DNA of 64,000 bases from Fulvivirga sediminis (GTDB lineage: Bacteria > Bacteroidota > Bacteroidia > Cytophagales > Cyclobacteriaceae): NCBI RefSeq assembly GCF_016757215.1, contig NZ_JAESIY010000006.1:1-64000 (forward strand). The letters are read 5' to 3'. Under the pieces are notes generated by a model. That model was not told the DNA's origin and made no database searches. It saw only the letters and a program-made list of their open reading frames with translations. Shown here piece by piece: positions 35,322-45,721 of the stretch. The first letter of the stretch is position 1; the number at the start of each line of letters is the position of its first letter. The position numbers and the translations under genes were made by a program.

Positions 35322-36533
35322 ATGAAGACGAAAAAATTAGCCATTATAGGAACTGTAGGCCTACCTGCCAATTACGGCGGTTTTGAAACACTGGTCAGTT
35401 ACCTTACCCAATTCCTAAACAAAAAATATGATTTAACAGTATACTGTAGCGCAAAGAAATATGCTAAAGAAGAACGCCTAAAAGAGTACAATGGTGCAAG
35501 ATTAGTTTTTCTTCCATTTGATGCCAATGGAGCGCAAAGCATAATATATGATATCATTTCCATTATACATGCTATATTTTATGCTGATGTGCTATTAGTA
35601 TTGGGAGTGCCTGGGGCTGTTGTTTTACCATTTGTGAAATGGTTTACCAATAAGAAAATAATTGTTTCCATTGATGGCGTGGAGTGGAAGCGAGATAAGT
35701 GGGGCAAGTATGTAAAAAAATATTTAAGATATTGCGAAAGGCTAGCTGTAAAATATTCTCATGTAGATATATCAGATAATGAGGCCATACAAGACTATAC
35801 TGCCTCCGAATATAAAACATTAAGTAATGTCATTGAATACGGAGGAGACCACACTTTAAAAAGAGAAATCACAAAAGCACATATAGAGCAATACTCATTT
35901 TTGGATTCTCCTTATGCCTTTAAGGTTTGTAGAATAGAGCCTGAAAATAACATACAAATGGTCTTGGAAAGCTTTGCTAATCAAAGTGACATGGCCTTAG
36001 TACTAGTTGGAAACTGGAAAAACAGCGAATATGGAATTTCTTGTAGGGAGCGTTATCAACAGTATAAAAATTTACATCTTCTAGATCCTATATATGATCA
36101 GGAAAGCCTCGATGTTTTAAGAGGAAACTGCAAAGTATATATTCATGGACATAGTGCCGGTGGTACCAACCCATCTCTTGTAGAGGCCATGTATTTAGAA
36201 AGAGCTATATTCTGTTTTGATGTCTCCTATAATAGAGCTACTACCGAAAACAAGGCGAAGTATTTCAAAAATACCTACGAGCTTCAAGAATTATTGATTT
36301 CCACTAGTAATGAAGAGCTTCAACAGCTTAGCATCACTATGAAAAACATTGCTAAAAGGCGATATACATGGGAGGTTATAGCCAATAAATATGGTTACCT
36401 AGTTGATATTTTAGCCTTCAAGAAAACAAAAGGGAAAGTCTCTCCACAGCTTTCTTCTTCAATTCATACTTCAGACCTTCTACAGTATGAAATGGCTCAC
36501 TATTCATCTCTAGAATCAATACATAAACCATAA
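35322..36533 (+). CDS. DUF1972-type glycosyltransferase (rhamnosyltransferase-like)
   Basis: 403 residues from ATG 35322. The N-terminal domain begins KKLAIIGTVGLPANYGGFET, the hallmark of the DUF1972 glycosyltransferase group, whose members often add rhamnose or a related sugar early in capsule synthesis. The C-terminal part has YIHGHSAGGTNPSLVEAMYL, the GT4 donor site. An in-frame TTG at 35295 exists but lies upstream of the predicted transcript start. It is the first gene of unit 3 and is followed after 10 nt by the initiating transferase. Confidence 0.86.
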   Translation: MKTKKLAIIGTVGLPANYGGFETLVSYLTQFLNKKYDLTVYCSAKKYAKEERLKEYNGARLVFLPFDANGAQSIIYDIISIIHAIFYADVLLVLGVPGAVVLPFVKWFTNKKIIVSIDGVEWKRDKWGKYVKKYLRYCERLAVKYSHVDISDNEAIQDYTASEYKTLSNVIEYGGDHTLKREITKAHIEQYSFLDSPYAFKVCRIEPENNIQMVLESFANQSDMALVLVGNWKNSEYGISCRERYQQYKNLHLLDPIYDQESLDVLRGNCKVYIHGHSAGGTNPSLVEAMYLERAIFCFDVSYNRATTENKAKYFKNTYELQELLISTSNEELQQLSITMKNIAKRRYTWEVIANKYGYLVDILAFKKTKGKVSPQLSSSIHTSDLLQYEMAHYSSLESIHKP

Positions 36534-36543
36534 AACTAAAACC

Positions 36544-37608
36544 ATGAATACATTTATATATGCATCAATTGGCTTTATAGTTGGCATAATATTATTACCA
36601 CTCATCAGATATTGGGGTATACTATTCAAGTTTGTAGATAGACCCAACCACAGAAAAGTGCATACTGCACCAATACCGGCACTAGGAGGAGTGGCTGTTT
36701 TTCTTGGCATATCTGCATTTTATGCACTGCTCCCCTCACAAACATCTTTCCAGAAATGGGATGTTCTCATCATTACCATTTCTATGCTATTTATAATAGG
36801 TCTTCTTGATGATAAATTCGACATTTCATCTTTATTAAGATTAGCTGTACAATTGTTTTGTGCTGGAGCTATTGCTTTTGCTGGTATTAAGGTAGAATCA
36901 TTGCATGGTGTTTTAGGTATTTATGAGATAGCAACTTGGCTACAAATACCTTTAACAATTATTATAATAGCTGGAGTAACTAATGCATTTAATCTTATTG
37001 ACGGAATTGATGGCCTTGCAGGAGGCTTATCCTTCATCAACACCACAGTCTTATCCGTAGTATTTTATATGATTGGTCAATCAGACCTGGCTCTTTTTTG
37101 TGCTCTGATAAGTGGTGTATTATTTAGCTTTCTAATTTATAATTTTCATCCTGCGAAAATATTTATGGGAGACTCAGGATCATTAGTTTTAGGATTCATA
37201 TTCGCGGTTTTGGGCATTCATATAATTACTACAGACATTCATAATATTTACCCTATTGAGGTAAATATGAATTTGGTATTTGGCCTACTAGCCTTACCTG
37301 TTTTTGATACTTTGAGGCTATTTACAGAGCGAATAGCCCAAAAAAGATCTCCTTTCTCGGCAGATAAAAACCATATTCATCATATAATATTAAACAAAAG
37401 TGCCAATCACATGAAAGCGTCCTACATAATCTATTTGATACATACTACTTTTGTAATTACAGCTTTATTATGTACACGCCAATCTTTATCTATTTTAACT
37501 TCATTATTGATAATTGAATACATCTTATGTATCTTTTGGTATAGATACAAGAGATTATTAACCAAAACAGATAACAAATATCTGGCTTACAGTGAGGAGG
37601 ACGGCTAA
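36544..37608 (+). CDS. WecA/MraY-type undecaprenyl-phosphate sugar-1-phosphate transferase
   Basis: 354 residues with about 10-11 membrane helices. Family motifs are visible: DRPNHRKVHTAPIPALGGVAV at about 32-52 (cytoplasmic loop 1, nucleotide and metal binding), the LLDDKFD region at 96-102, NAFNLIDGIDGLAGG at 146-160 and FMGDSGSLVLGF at 207-218; a final HIHHIIL His motif near 277-283 completes the set. The enzyme loads the first sugar phosphate (often GlcNAc-1-P or a related sugar) on undecaprenyl phosphate, so it is the likely initiating enzyme of this exopolysaccharide. Its stop shares one base with the next start (TAATG). Confidence 0.92.
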   Translation: MNTFIYASIGFIVGIILLPLIRYWGILFKFVDRPNHRKVHTAPIPALGGVAVFLGISAFYALLPSQTSFQKWDVLIITISMLFIIGLLDDKFDISSLLRLAVQLFCAGAIAFAGIKVESLHGVLGIYEIATWLQIPLTIIIIAGVTNAFNLIDGIDGLAGGLSFINTTVLSVVFYMIGQSDLALFCALISGVLFSFLIYNFHPAKIFMGDSGSLVLGFIFAVLGIHIITTDIHNIYPIEVNMNLVFGLLALPVFDTLRLFTERIAQKRSPFSADKNHIHHIILNKSANHMKASYIIYLIHTTFVITALLCTRQSLSILTSLLIIEYILCIFWYRYKRLLTKTDNKYLAYSEEDG

Positions 37609-38954
37609 TGCCCCAAACATATAGAATATTTATTGTTGAAGATGACCCTTGGTTCGGCGAAATGCTAAAGTATCATCTATCTCAAAACCCTGATCATGAA
37701 GTAGAATTATTTAAAACAGCAAAAGAAGTGTTGGCCTCATTATCAAAAAATCCGGATCTTATCACACTGGACTACTCTCTACCAGATATCGATGGCGATG
37801 AGCTCTTTTCTAAGATAAAGAGTAAACTGCCCAATACCCCTGTTATAGTGGTCAGTGGGCAAGAGCAGGTAGGCATAGCACTAAAACTTCTCAAAATGGG
37901 TGTTTCTGACTATTTTATTAAAAATGATGATACAAAAGAGCTTGTTTGGAACGCAGTAGGAAAAATTAAAGAAACGCAGGATTTAAGAGAAGAGGTAAAA
38001 AGCCTAAAACAGCAACTCGATGAAAAATATGATTTTGACAAACTCATAAAAGGTAATAGCCCTCAAGTAACAAAACTATTTGAGGTAATGAATAAAGCTG
38101 CCAAGACCAATATTAATGTTTCAATAACTGGAGAAACTGGTACCGGAAAAGAATTAGTAGCCCAAGCCATCCATTATAATTCTCCTAGAAAAAATAAAGC
38201 ATTTGTTCCTGTAAACATGGCAGCTATTCCTGCCAATCTTCTGGAAAGCGAACTATTCGGTTATGAAAAAGGAGCATTTACAGGAGCCGTGGGCAGCAAG
38301 CCAGGTAAATTCGAAGAAGCCAATAAAGGCACCATATTTCTGGATGAAATCGGAGAGATGCCTCTAGAGCTTCAAAGCAAACTTCTTCGGGTACTACAAG
38401 AAAGAGAAATTACCCGCCTTGGTAGTAATAAAAGCATACCCCTCGATATAAGAGTAATTATAGCTACCCATAAAAACTTAGCAGCCGAAGTTAACGAAGG
38501 TAATTTTAGAGAAGATTTATATTATAGAATTGTTGGCCTGCCTATCACCTCTCCCCCTCTTAGAGACCGTGGTAATGACATTTTCGTGCTAGCTGAATAT
38601 TTTTTAAAACAGTTTAGCAAGGAAAACAAGCTTGACACCATAACCATAGATAAACATGCAAAGAAAAAGCTTATGGGCTATGGTTTTCCTGGTAACATTA
38701 GAGAGTTGAAGTCAATAATAGAACTGGCCGCTGTAATGTGTGAAGACAACACAATTACAGAAAAAGATATCTCCTTTATTCCTACAGATAAAAAAGATAG
38801 CTTCGTTACGGAAGAAAAAACCATGAAGGAGTATAATAAAGACATTATAAGGCACTTTTTAGATAAGTATGATAACAATGTATTGAAAGTAGCTAAAAAG
38901 CTAGATATAGGTAAATCGACCATATATAAGATGATTAAGGAAGGAGAATTGTAG
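37608..38954 (+). CDS. sigma-54-dependent response regulator (NtrC family)
   Basis: 448 residues. An N-terminal receiver domain (about 5-120) has Glu11-Asp13 in the acid pocket and phosphorylation site Asp55; a coiled linker follows (about 120-142). The AAA+ domain has Walker A GETGTGKE (175-182), the sigma-54-contacting loop GAFTGA (222-227) and Walker B IFLDE (243-247). The C-terminal Fis-type helix-turn-helix lies at about 423-445 (NNVLKVAKKLDIGKSTIYKM). The intact GAFTGA means it can activate sigma-54 RNA polymerase, and three promoters of that type with a shared palindrome lie in this same locus, so it is very likely the locus-specific activator. It is followed by the hybrid kinase with a 1-nt overlap (TAGTG). 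Confidence 0.95.
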   Translation: MPQTYRIFIVEDDPWFGEMLKYHLSQNPDHEVELFKTAKEVLASLSKNPDLITLDYSLPDIDGDELFSKIKSKLPNTPVIVVSGQEQVGIALKLLKMGVSDYFIKNDDTKELVWNAVGKIKETQDLREEVKSLKQQLDEKYDFDKLIKGNSPQVTKLFEVMNKAAKTNINVSITGETGTGKELVAQAIHYNSPRKNKAFVPVNMAAIPANLLESELFGYEKGAFTGAVGSKPGKFEEANKGTIFLDEIGEMPLELQSKLLRVLQEREITRLGSNKSIPLDIRVIIATHKNLAAEVNEGNFREDLYYRIVGLPITSPPLRDRGNDIFVLAEYFLKQFSKENKLDTITIDKHAKKKLMGYGFPGNIRELKSIIELAAVMCEDNTITEKDISFIPTDKKDSFVTEEKTMKEYNKDIIRHFLDKYDNNVLKVAKKLDIGKSTIYKMIKEGEL

Positions 38955-41758
38955 TGGAAAATAGAGTGAATAAGGCGGGGAGGAATAGTGAAGTTGAATA
39001 TATGAAAGCAAAGTTATTCACTATAAAGAAGCATCGAGAAAAAGCTAACGAGGTAACTAACGACAATACACAGAAGTTAGAAGCCAGTTTACGTCGGCTA
39101 AAGATAATTAGAGAACTGCAAGACAATTTTTGGGAAGTAAACTTATCCAATAACACCATTCAACTTTCGAAGCATGATTCTACATTCCAATTCCATGAAG
39201 ATGACCAATTAGAAGACCTCTTTAAGTGGTCTGAATCAATTCACTCAGCTGATAGAAGTAACTTTCTCAATACGATTAAGGACCCCAAACTAACTAAGAA
39301 TGACAAATTAACCTTAACCATCAGGCTAAGTACCTCTCCTAATGTTTACAAGTGGATAATGCTTAGAGGTATAGTCTCTGAAGTTGACTCTTCCAATTCA
39401 CCCTCAATAATCACAGGTATATTCTCTGACATTTCAGATATCAAGAAAGCAGAGCTAGACATTAACAAATCAAATCTTAGACTTAAAACTACCATTGCGA
39501 GGTTAAATAATGGCGTACTATTGGAAGATGAAAACCGTAAAATAATCATAACCAATCAGAAGTTTTGTGACATATTTCATATACCTGTACAGCCAGAATT
39601 ATTAACCGGAAGTGACTGTTCCCAATCAGCAGAACAAGTAAAACATCTTTTTACTCAACCGGAGCAGTTTGCAAAGAGAATTGAAGAACTACTATTCAAT
39701 AAAGAACCTGTAGTGGCAGAAGTGCTAGAAATGGTTGATGGAAGAATCCTGGAAAGAGATTTTCTTCCCGTAATATTGGATAACGAATATATAGGACATC
39801 TATGGAACTATAGAGACATTACCAACAGCGAACTATCTCGAAAAATTTTAAGTGCCAATGAAGAAAAATACAGAAGCATTATTGACAACATGAAACTTGG
39901 TCTACTTGAGGTAGATAACGAGGAAAGAATTCTAAATGCCAATCAGTGTTTCTGTGACATTACCGGTTACAGTTTGGATGAGCTAAAGGGAAGTGTAGCT
40001 TCCGGCTATCTCTTAAAAGAAAAAAATATTGATGTTATGCGTGAAGTAAATGAAGCACGAAAACACGGTATTTCCAACATGTATGAGATTCAAATAAAAG
40101 ACAAGGCAGGAAAAATTAAATGGCTTTTGATTAGCGGTGCACCTCTTTACAACCCTGAAGGGCATCAAACCGGATCTATTGGTATTCATTTAGATATCAG
40201 CGCCCAGAAAAAACTGGAAAGTGAATTGAGAGAAGCAAAATTAATGGCAGAAGAGTCAGTAAAAGCTAAAGAAATATTTTTGGCCAATATGAGTCATGAG
40301 ATAAGGACCCCTATGAACGCCATTCTTGGGATGAGTAATCTCTTAAAAAAGACAAGCCTTAATCAAGAGCAAAAGAACTATTTAAAAGCTATTAGTACTT
40401 CTGGAGAAAATTTGCTTGTCATAATTAATGACATTTTGGATCTCTCCAAAATCGAATCTGGCAAACTAAAAACAGAAGCAGTAAACTTCAACCTGAGAGA
40501 GTCTTTGGAGCAACTTGAAAAGATGTTTATGTACAAAGCTCAGGAAAAAGGACTCCTTTATCATATTTGCTATTCACTGGACATGCCTGAAAATCTCATT
40601 GGAGATCCTTACAGGATCAATCAAATTCTAATTAATCTAGTGGGGAATGCCATTAAATTTACTGACAAAGGAAAAGTTACCGTATCTGTAACCTTTTACA
40701 AAAACAATGCTGATCAATATGATGTGAAGTTTAAAGTTTCTGACACTGGGATTGGGATGGATGATGAATACAAAAAAAGGCTTTTTGAAAATTTCAGTCA
40801 GGAAGATCCAGGCATAACCCGCAAATATGGAGGAACTGGGCTTGGATTAGCTATTTCGAGAAGATTAACCGAATTAATGAACGGCTCATTAGAAATCGAA
40901 AGCACAAAAGGTGAAGGCACGTCGATCTCATTCACAATTCCTCTACGGGTTGGAACTAAGAAGGCTCCCGAAACTATAGAGCTGCAAACCAATGAAGCAA
41001 AGAAACCCCTAGCCGGACTAAAGGTACTTTTAGTAGAAGATAATGAATTTAACAGGCTTTTAGCCACCACTATCCTATCTAATCATGGAGCAAGTGTTAC
41101 GGAAGCTTCGCATGGCCTAGAGGCTACGAAAAAGGCTCAGAATGATTACTATGATGTCATATTAATGGACATCCAGATGCCAGTAATGAATGGCTATGAT
41201 GCATCAATTTATATTAGACAAAACATCAATCAAAAAATCCCAATTATAGCTCAAACGGCTAATGCCGTAAAAGGTGAGGATAAAAAATGTTTAAAAGCTG
41301 GGATGAATGATTATATTTCCAAACCATTTGAAGAACAAAAGCTCATTAATAAAATACTAAAGGTAATTAACAGATCAAAGAAGATGAATAAAGTGAATGC
41401 CTATACAAAAATTGACAAGGAGGAAACTCCTTATGATATTACGATATTAGAAGAAATGGCTCAAGGTGATAGAGCTTTTATTTCCAAAATGCTACAAACC
41501 GTAGTAGACACAGTTCCTGCTGAAATTGCAAAACTGGAATCAGCCTATGAAAACAAAGATTTAAAAACAGTTAAATCAGTAGCTCATAAAATAAAACCAA
41601 GTTTATTAAACCTGAAAATTACTGCCGGTAGTACTATACGAGAAATTGAAATATGGGAAGACAACCAAGACTGGGAACTACTAGGTGAAAAAATACAATC
41701 CTCTAAAATAACTTTAGAAGCAGTAATTAATAGAATAAAGGAGGATCATCTTAAGTAG
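38954..41758 (+). CDS. cytoplasmic PAS hybrid histidine kinase with receiver and Hpt domains
   Basis: 934 residues, no membrane segment. Order: a coiled start (15-60), PAS-like domains at about 55-165, 175-290 and 300-420, HisKA with phospho-His448 in NMSHEIRTP, a HATPase domain with N-box around 561-565, DTGIGM at 597-602 and GGTGLGL at 626-632, a receiver domain with Asp739 in VILMDI, and a C-terminal Hpt domain with His878 in SVAHKIKP. This is a full internal phosphorelay, probably ending on Asp55 of the adjacent sigma-54 activator and perhaps on Asp57 of the membrane-anchored receiver at 22562. The start is GTG at 38954, supported by a rare strong AAGGAG 8 nt upstream (38941-38946). The signal sensed by the PAS domains is unknown. 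It is the last gene of the locus. Confidence 0.93.
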   Translation: MENRVNKAGRNSEVEYMKAKLFTIKKHREKANEVTNDNTQKLEASLRRLKIIRELQDNFWEVNLSNNTIQLSKHDSTFQFHEDDQLEDLFKWSESIHSADRSNFLNTIKDPKLTKNDKLTLTIRLSTSPNVYKWIMLRGIVSEVDSSNSPSIITGIFSDISDIKKAELDINKSNLRLKTTIARLNNGVLLEDENRKIIITNQKFCDIFHIPVQPELLTGSDCSQSAEQVKHLFTQPEQFAKRIEELLFNKEPVVAEVLEMVDGRILERDFLPVILDNEYIGHLWNYRDITNSELSRKILSANEEKYRSIIDNMKLGLLEVDNEERILNANQCFCDITGYSLDELKGSVASGYLLKEKNIDVMREVNEARKHGISNMYEIQIKDKAGKIKWLLISGAPLYNPEGHQTGSIGIHLDISAQKKLESELREAKLMAEESVKAKEIFLANMSHEIRTPMNAILGMSNLLKKTSLNQEQKNYLKAISTSGENLLVIINDILDLSKIESGKLKTEAVNFNLRESLEQLEKMFMYKAQEKGLLYHICYSLDMPENLIGDPYRINQILINLVGNAIKFTDKGKVTVSVTFYKNNADQYDVKFKVSDTGIGMDDEYKKRLFENFSQEDPGITRKYGGTGLGLAISRRLTELMNGSLEIESTKGEGTSISFTIPLRVGTKKAPETIELQTNEAKKPLAGLKVLLVEDNEFNRLLATTILSNHGASVTEASHGLEATKKAQNDYYDVILMDIQMPVMNGYDASIYIRQNINQKIPIIAQTANAVKGEDKKCLKAGMNDYISKPFEEQKLINKILKVINRSKKMNKVNAYTKIDKEETPYDITILEEMAQGDRAFISKMLQTVVDTVPAEIAKLESAYENKDLKTVKSVAHKIKPSLLNLKITAGSTIREIEIWEDNQDWELLGEKIQSSKITLEAVINRIKEDHLK

Positions 41759-41776
41759 AGTCTGCGTTAGCAACAG

Positions 41777-42298
41777 TTATAAAGACACAAATACTCTGAA
41801 TTCCCAAGGAGAGCTATATATGCCATTTACATCATAGGCCACATCATATAATGCCATGAAGTTAATAGCAGCTCTCTCACCAATTGGTTGAGATATTCCT
41901 CCTCCTAATAACACCCTGCTCATATTTTCTCTGTCCTGAAAATCTGAATCATAGACTGGGTAATTAATTAGATTATATTCCCCCTGAAGAAAAAATTGTT
42001 TAATGTTATATCTAACAAAGGTATTACCTCCGTAAAGATTAGTATTCTTGTCAAGGTTTTTCCACTTTATATATTGATAGGTAAGTCCTAACCCTGCAGA
42101 TAGATTTGTTGTAATCATGTATCCAACTACTGGTGACACAGATAAATTAGTTTGATTATTATCTGAGAAAAACCCCAGACCTCCTCCAAAATAGACCCTA
42201 TCCCAAAAAGAAGGCTCATTCTCAAAATCCACTTGCTTCTGGGCAAATGCTCCAACCGTGAGTAAACTCAAGACAAAAAAAACAACTATTCTTTTCAT
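41777..42298 (-). CDS. small outer-membrane beta-barrel protein
   Basis: 173 residues with a signal peptide (1-19, ending GAFAQ). The mature part consists of short alternating strands (VYFGGGLGFFS, VSPVVGYMITTNLSAGLGLTY, NTFVRYNIKQFFLQGEYNLI) and ends WEFRVFVSL, a C-terminal Phe/Leu-type barrel signature. This suggests an 8-stranded outer-membrane barrel of the OmpW/OmpA-like porin-family type common in Bacteroidota. Function is unknown. It is translated after the FtsB-like gene with a 4-nt overlap (ATGA) and converges with the hybrid kinase gene across an 18-nt gap in which no terminator fits. Confidence 0.75.
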   Translation of the reverse strand: MKRIVVFFVLSLLTVGAFAQKQVDFENEPSFWDRVYFGGGLGFFSDNNQTNLSVSPVVGYMITTNLSAGLGLTYQYIKWKNLDKNTNLYGGNTFVRYNIKQFFLQGEYNLINYPVYDSDFQDRENMSRVLLGGGISQPIGERAAINFMALYDVAYDVNGIYSSPWEFRVFVSL

Positions 42299-42585
42299 TT
42301 TTCTTCTTCTACTATTACAAACAAATCTTCAGATTCCTTTTTCATAAAATACTTTTCACGGGCAAACTTCTCCAGTAACTCATCATTACTAAGCAGCTCA
42401 TGTCTATCCTTTTTCACTTCTTCAATCTTTTCCAGATAATAAGACTTTTCATCTTCTAAATTATCCTTCTGACTTTTTAACTGAAACTGGGTAATAAGAT
42501 CATTTGCATCAATGAATAACATCCAGATCACAAAGAAAAAAGTAAATAAGAAATAAAAGCTTTTAGCGAACTTGGGAAGTTTCAT
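42295..42585 (-). CDS. FtsB/DivIC-like septum formation initiator
   Basis: 96 residues: a short cytoplasmic start, one membrane helix (about 8-28), then a periplasmic coiled coil (about 30-70, FQLKSQKDNLEDEKSYYLEK) and the family-typical end LEKFAREKYFMKKESEDLFVI, where REKY.MK.. matches the septum initiator signature. FtsB-type proteins bridge early and late divisome parts together with FtsL and FtsQ. It lies downstream of eno, as ftsB does in many other bacteria, but is separated from it here by a terminator, and it overlaps the small outer-membrane protein gene. Confidence 0.88.
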   Translation of the reverse strand: MKLPKFAKSFYFLFTFFFVIWMLFIDANDLITQFQLKSQKDNLEDEKSYYLEKIEEVKKDRHELLSNDELLEKFAREKYFMKKESEDLFVIVEEEK

Positions 42586-42631
42586 AATTAAACTCTTTAG
42601 TATATTAAGATATTAAAAAGTAAGGAGAAAG

Positions 42632-42657
42632 AAAAAGCCCCAACTCATGGGGCTTTT
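42632..42657 (-). terminator. intrinsic terminator after eno
   Basis: AAAAAGCCCC at 42632-42641 faces GGGGCTTTT at 42649-42657 with a 7-nt loop. On the minus strand the stem ends in a short T-run. It lies 5 nt after the eno stop, so eno transcripts mostly end here and the FtsB-like gene needs its own promoter or read-through. Confidence 0.82.
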
Positions 42658-42661
42658 GAGT

Positions 42662-43954
<1,293 letters not shown>

Positions 43955-43978
43955 TTAATTTTCAATTAAAATATATAT

Positions 43979-45085
43979 TTATTTTTTACTTTCTTTGATC
44001 AAATCTATAAACTGATCAAATAGGTACCTTGAGTCATGTGGTCCAGGTGAGGATTCTGGATGATATTGAACGCAAAAAGCCTTTTTCCCCTTCACTTTAA
44101 TTCCCGCAATGGTTTTGTCGTTAAGATGTATATGTGTTGCCTCTACCAATTCCGAATTTTCAACATCCTTCTCATTAATAGCAAAACCATGATTTTGAGA
44201 AGTTATTTCGCTTAAACCGCTTTCAACATTTTTAATAGGATGATTTAATCCTCTATGCCCATGGTGCATCTTATAGGTAGATATACCACAAGCAATAGCC
44301 ATAATTTGGTGACCAAGACATATTCCAAAAAGAGGAATATTCTGCTCCAATATTTTGGTTACTGTTTCTACAGCATATGGCATTGCAGCAGGATCTCCGG
44401 GACCATTTGAAATGAAATAACCATCAGCCCCCCATTTCTGCATCTCCTCAAAGGAAGTCTTAGCCGGGAACACTTTGCAGTATACACCTCTGCTGCTTAA
44501 GCTCCTTAATATATTCTTTTTGATACCAAGATCAAGCACTGCAGCCCTAATTTGACTACTTTCTTCTCCCTCATAATAGGGCTCCTTAGTGCTTACCAAC
44601 GAAGAAAGTTCCAACCCGTCCATAGAAGGCACCTTCTCAAGTTCATTTTCTAACTCCTGACCTGACAACTCCGATGAAATAATAGCATTCATAGCACCCT
44701 TATTTCTAATATGCCTAACCAGCATACGAGTATCTATATCTGCGATACCAACTACACCATTCTTCTCCAAATACTCCTGTAAACTTCCCTCTGCTGTCTT
44801 CCTACTGAATAAATATGAATAGTCATTAACGACTATTCCACTAATTTTTGCGCCATCAGACTCCTGTTCAGTTTCAATGGTACCGTAGTTTCCGATATGG
44901 CTGTTAGTATTGACAATGATTTGCCCATAGTATGAAGGGTCACTATATATTTCTTGATACCCTGTCATACCTGTATTAAAACAGATTTCTCCTCCGCGAG
45001 TGCCTTTTTTGCCTATGGCAGTTCCTTCAAATATTACTCCATCGGCTAATAGTAAATAGGCTTTTTCTCGTTTTTGTAGTTTCAT
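43979..45085 (-). CDS. carA: carbamoyl-phosphate synthase small subunit
   Basis: 368 residues. CarA is the glutamine amidotransferase subunit that feeds ammonia to CarB for arginine and pyrimidine synthesis. The N-terminal CPSase small-chain domain (LLADGVIFEGTAIG, GEICFNTGMTGYQEI) is followed by the class I amidotransferase domain with the nucleophile Cys in LFGICLGHQIMA and the His-Glu pair in QYHPESSPGPHDS. carB is not in the window. The gene lies just after the rplQ terminator; a TATTTTTG that resembles a -7 element overlaps that terminator's T-run (45108-45115) but lacks a good -33 partner. Confidence 0.96.
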   Translation of the reverse strand: MKLQKREKAYLLLADGVIFEGTAIGKKGTRGGEICFNTGMTGYQEIYSDPSYYGQIIVNTNSHIGNYGTIETEQESDGAKISGIVVNDYSYLFSRKTAEGSLQEYLEKNGVVGIADIDTRMLVRHIRNKGAMNAIISSELSGQELENELEKVPSMDGLELSSLVSTKEPYYEGEESSQIRAAVLDLGIKKNILRSLSSRGVYCKVFPAKTSFEEMQKWGADGYFISNGPGDPAAMPYAVETVTKILEQNIPLFGICLGHQIMAIACGISTYKMHHGHRGLNHPIKNVESGLSEITSQNHGFAINEKDVENSELVEATHIHLNDKTIAGIKVKGKKAFCVQYHPESSPGPHDSRYLFDQFIDLIKESKK

Positions 45086-45113
45086 TACTCTCTAGATTTT
45101 CTAGTTACAAAAA

Positions 45114-45147
45114 TAAAAAAAGGGATTAGATAAAAATCTAATCCCTT
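45114..45147 (-). terminator. intrinsic terminator of the ribosomal operon
   Basis: AGGGATTAGAT at 45121-45131 pairs perfectly with ATCTAATCCCT at 45136-45146 around AAAA. On the minus strand the stem is followed by a run of seven T. It closes the transcript that runs from rplC to rplQ. Confidence 0.92.
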
Positions 45148-45182
45148 CTTTTTTATAAACTTTTTTCAATGATGATATCTGA

Positions 45183-45716
45183 TCAATCTTTCTTTTCATC
45201 TGCGGTTTCGTCAGACGCATCACCTTTCGCCTTTGGCTCTTCAGCTTTTGTTTCTGTAGTAGCATCAGCTCCTGAAGCTTCAGCAGTTTGGCTCTTACCA
45301 CCTCTTCTACTTCTTCTGGTTTTCGATTTAGCAGGCTTATCACCTTGTAATAACAATTCGTTATAATCTACTAATTCTATAATGCACATATCCGCATTAT
45401 CACCAAGTCTATTTCCAGTTTTAAGAATTCTGGTGTATCCTCCTGGTCTATCAGCTATTTTCTCAGCAACCTCATCAAAAAGCATCTTTACAGAGTGCTT
45501 ATCGTTTAGATAAGAGAAGACCATCCTTCTTGAGTGAGTAGTATCTGCTTTAGCTCTCGTAATTAAAGGCTCCACGTATTTTCTTAACGCTTTAGCCTTT
45601 GCTACTGTAGTAGTGATCCTCTTGTTTATAATCAACGAAGCAGCCATGTTAGAAAGCATTGCCTTTCTGTGAGGAGCTGTTCTTCCTAAGTGATTAAATT
45701 TTTTCCCGTGTCTCAT
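45183..45716 (-). CDS. rplQ: 50S ribosomal protein L17
   Basis: 177 residues. The core (1-120, [21 protein letters not shown]) is the conserved L17; the last 50 residues are a low-complexity, Ala/Glu/Lys-rich acidic tail ([16 protein letters not shown] and after) absent from the 127-residue E. coli protein. Such tails are common in Bacteroidota L17. L17 lies near the peptide tunnel exit. It is the last gene of the ribosomal operon, 5 nt after rpoA. Confidence 0.97.
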   Translation of the reverse strand: MRHGKKFNHLGRTAPHRKAMLSNMAASLIINKRITTTVAKAKALRKYVEPLITRAKADTTHSRRMVFSYLNDKHSVKMLFDEVAEKIADRPGGYTRILKTGNRLGDNADMCIIELVDYNELLLQGDKPAKSKTRRSRRGGKSQTAEASGADATTETKAEEPKAKGDASDETADEKKD

Positions 45717-45721
45717 TTTAA

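Noticed and set aside
45108-45115. TATTTTTG before carA as its promoter
   Set aside because: It coincides with the T-run of the rplQ terminator and has no TTTG about 19 nt upstream; left unassigned.
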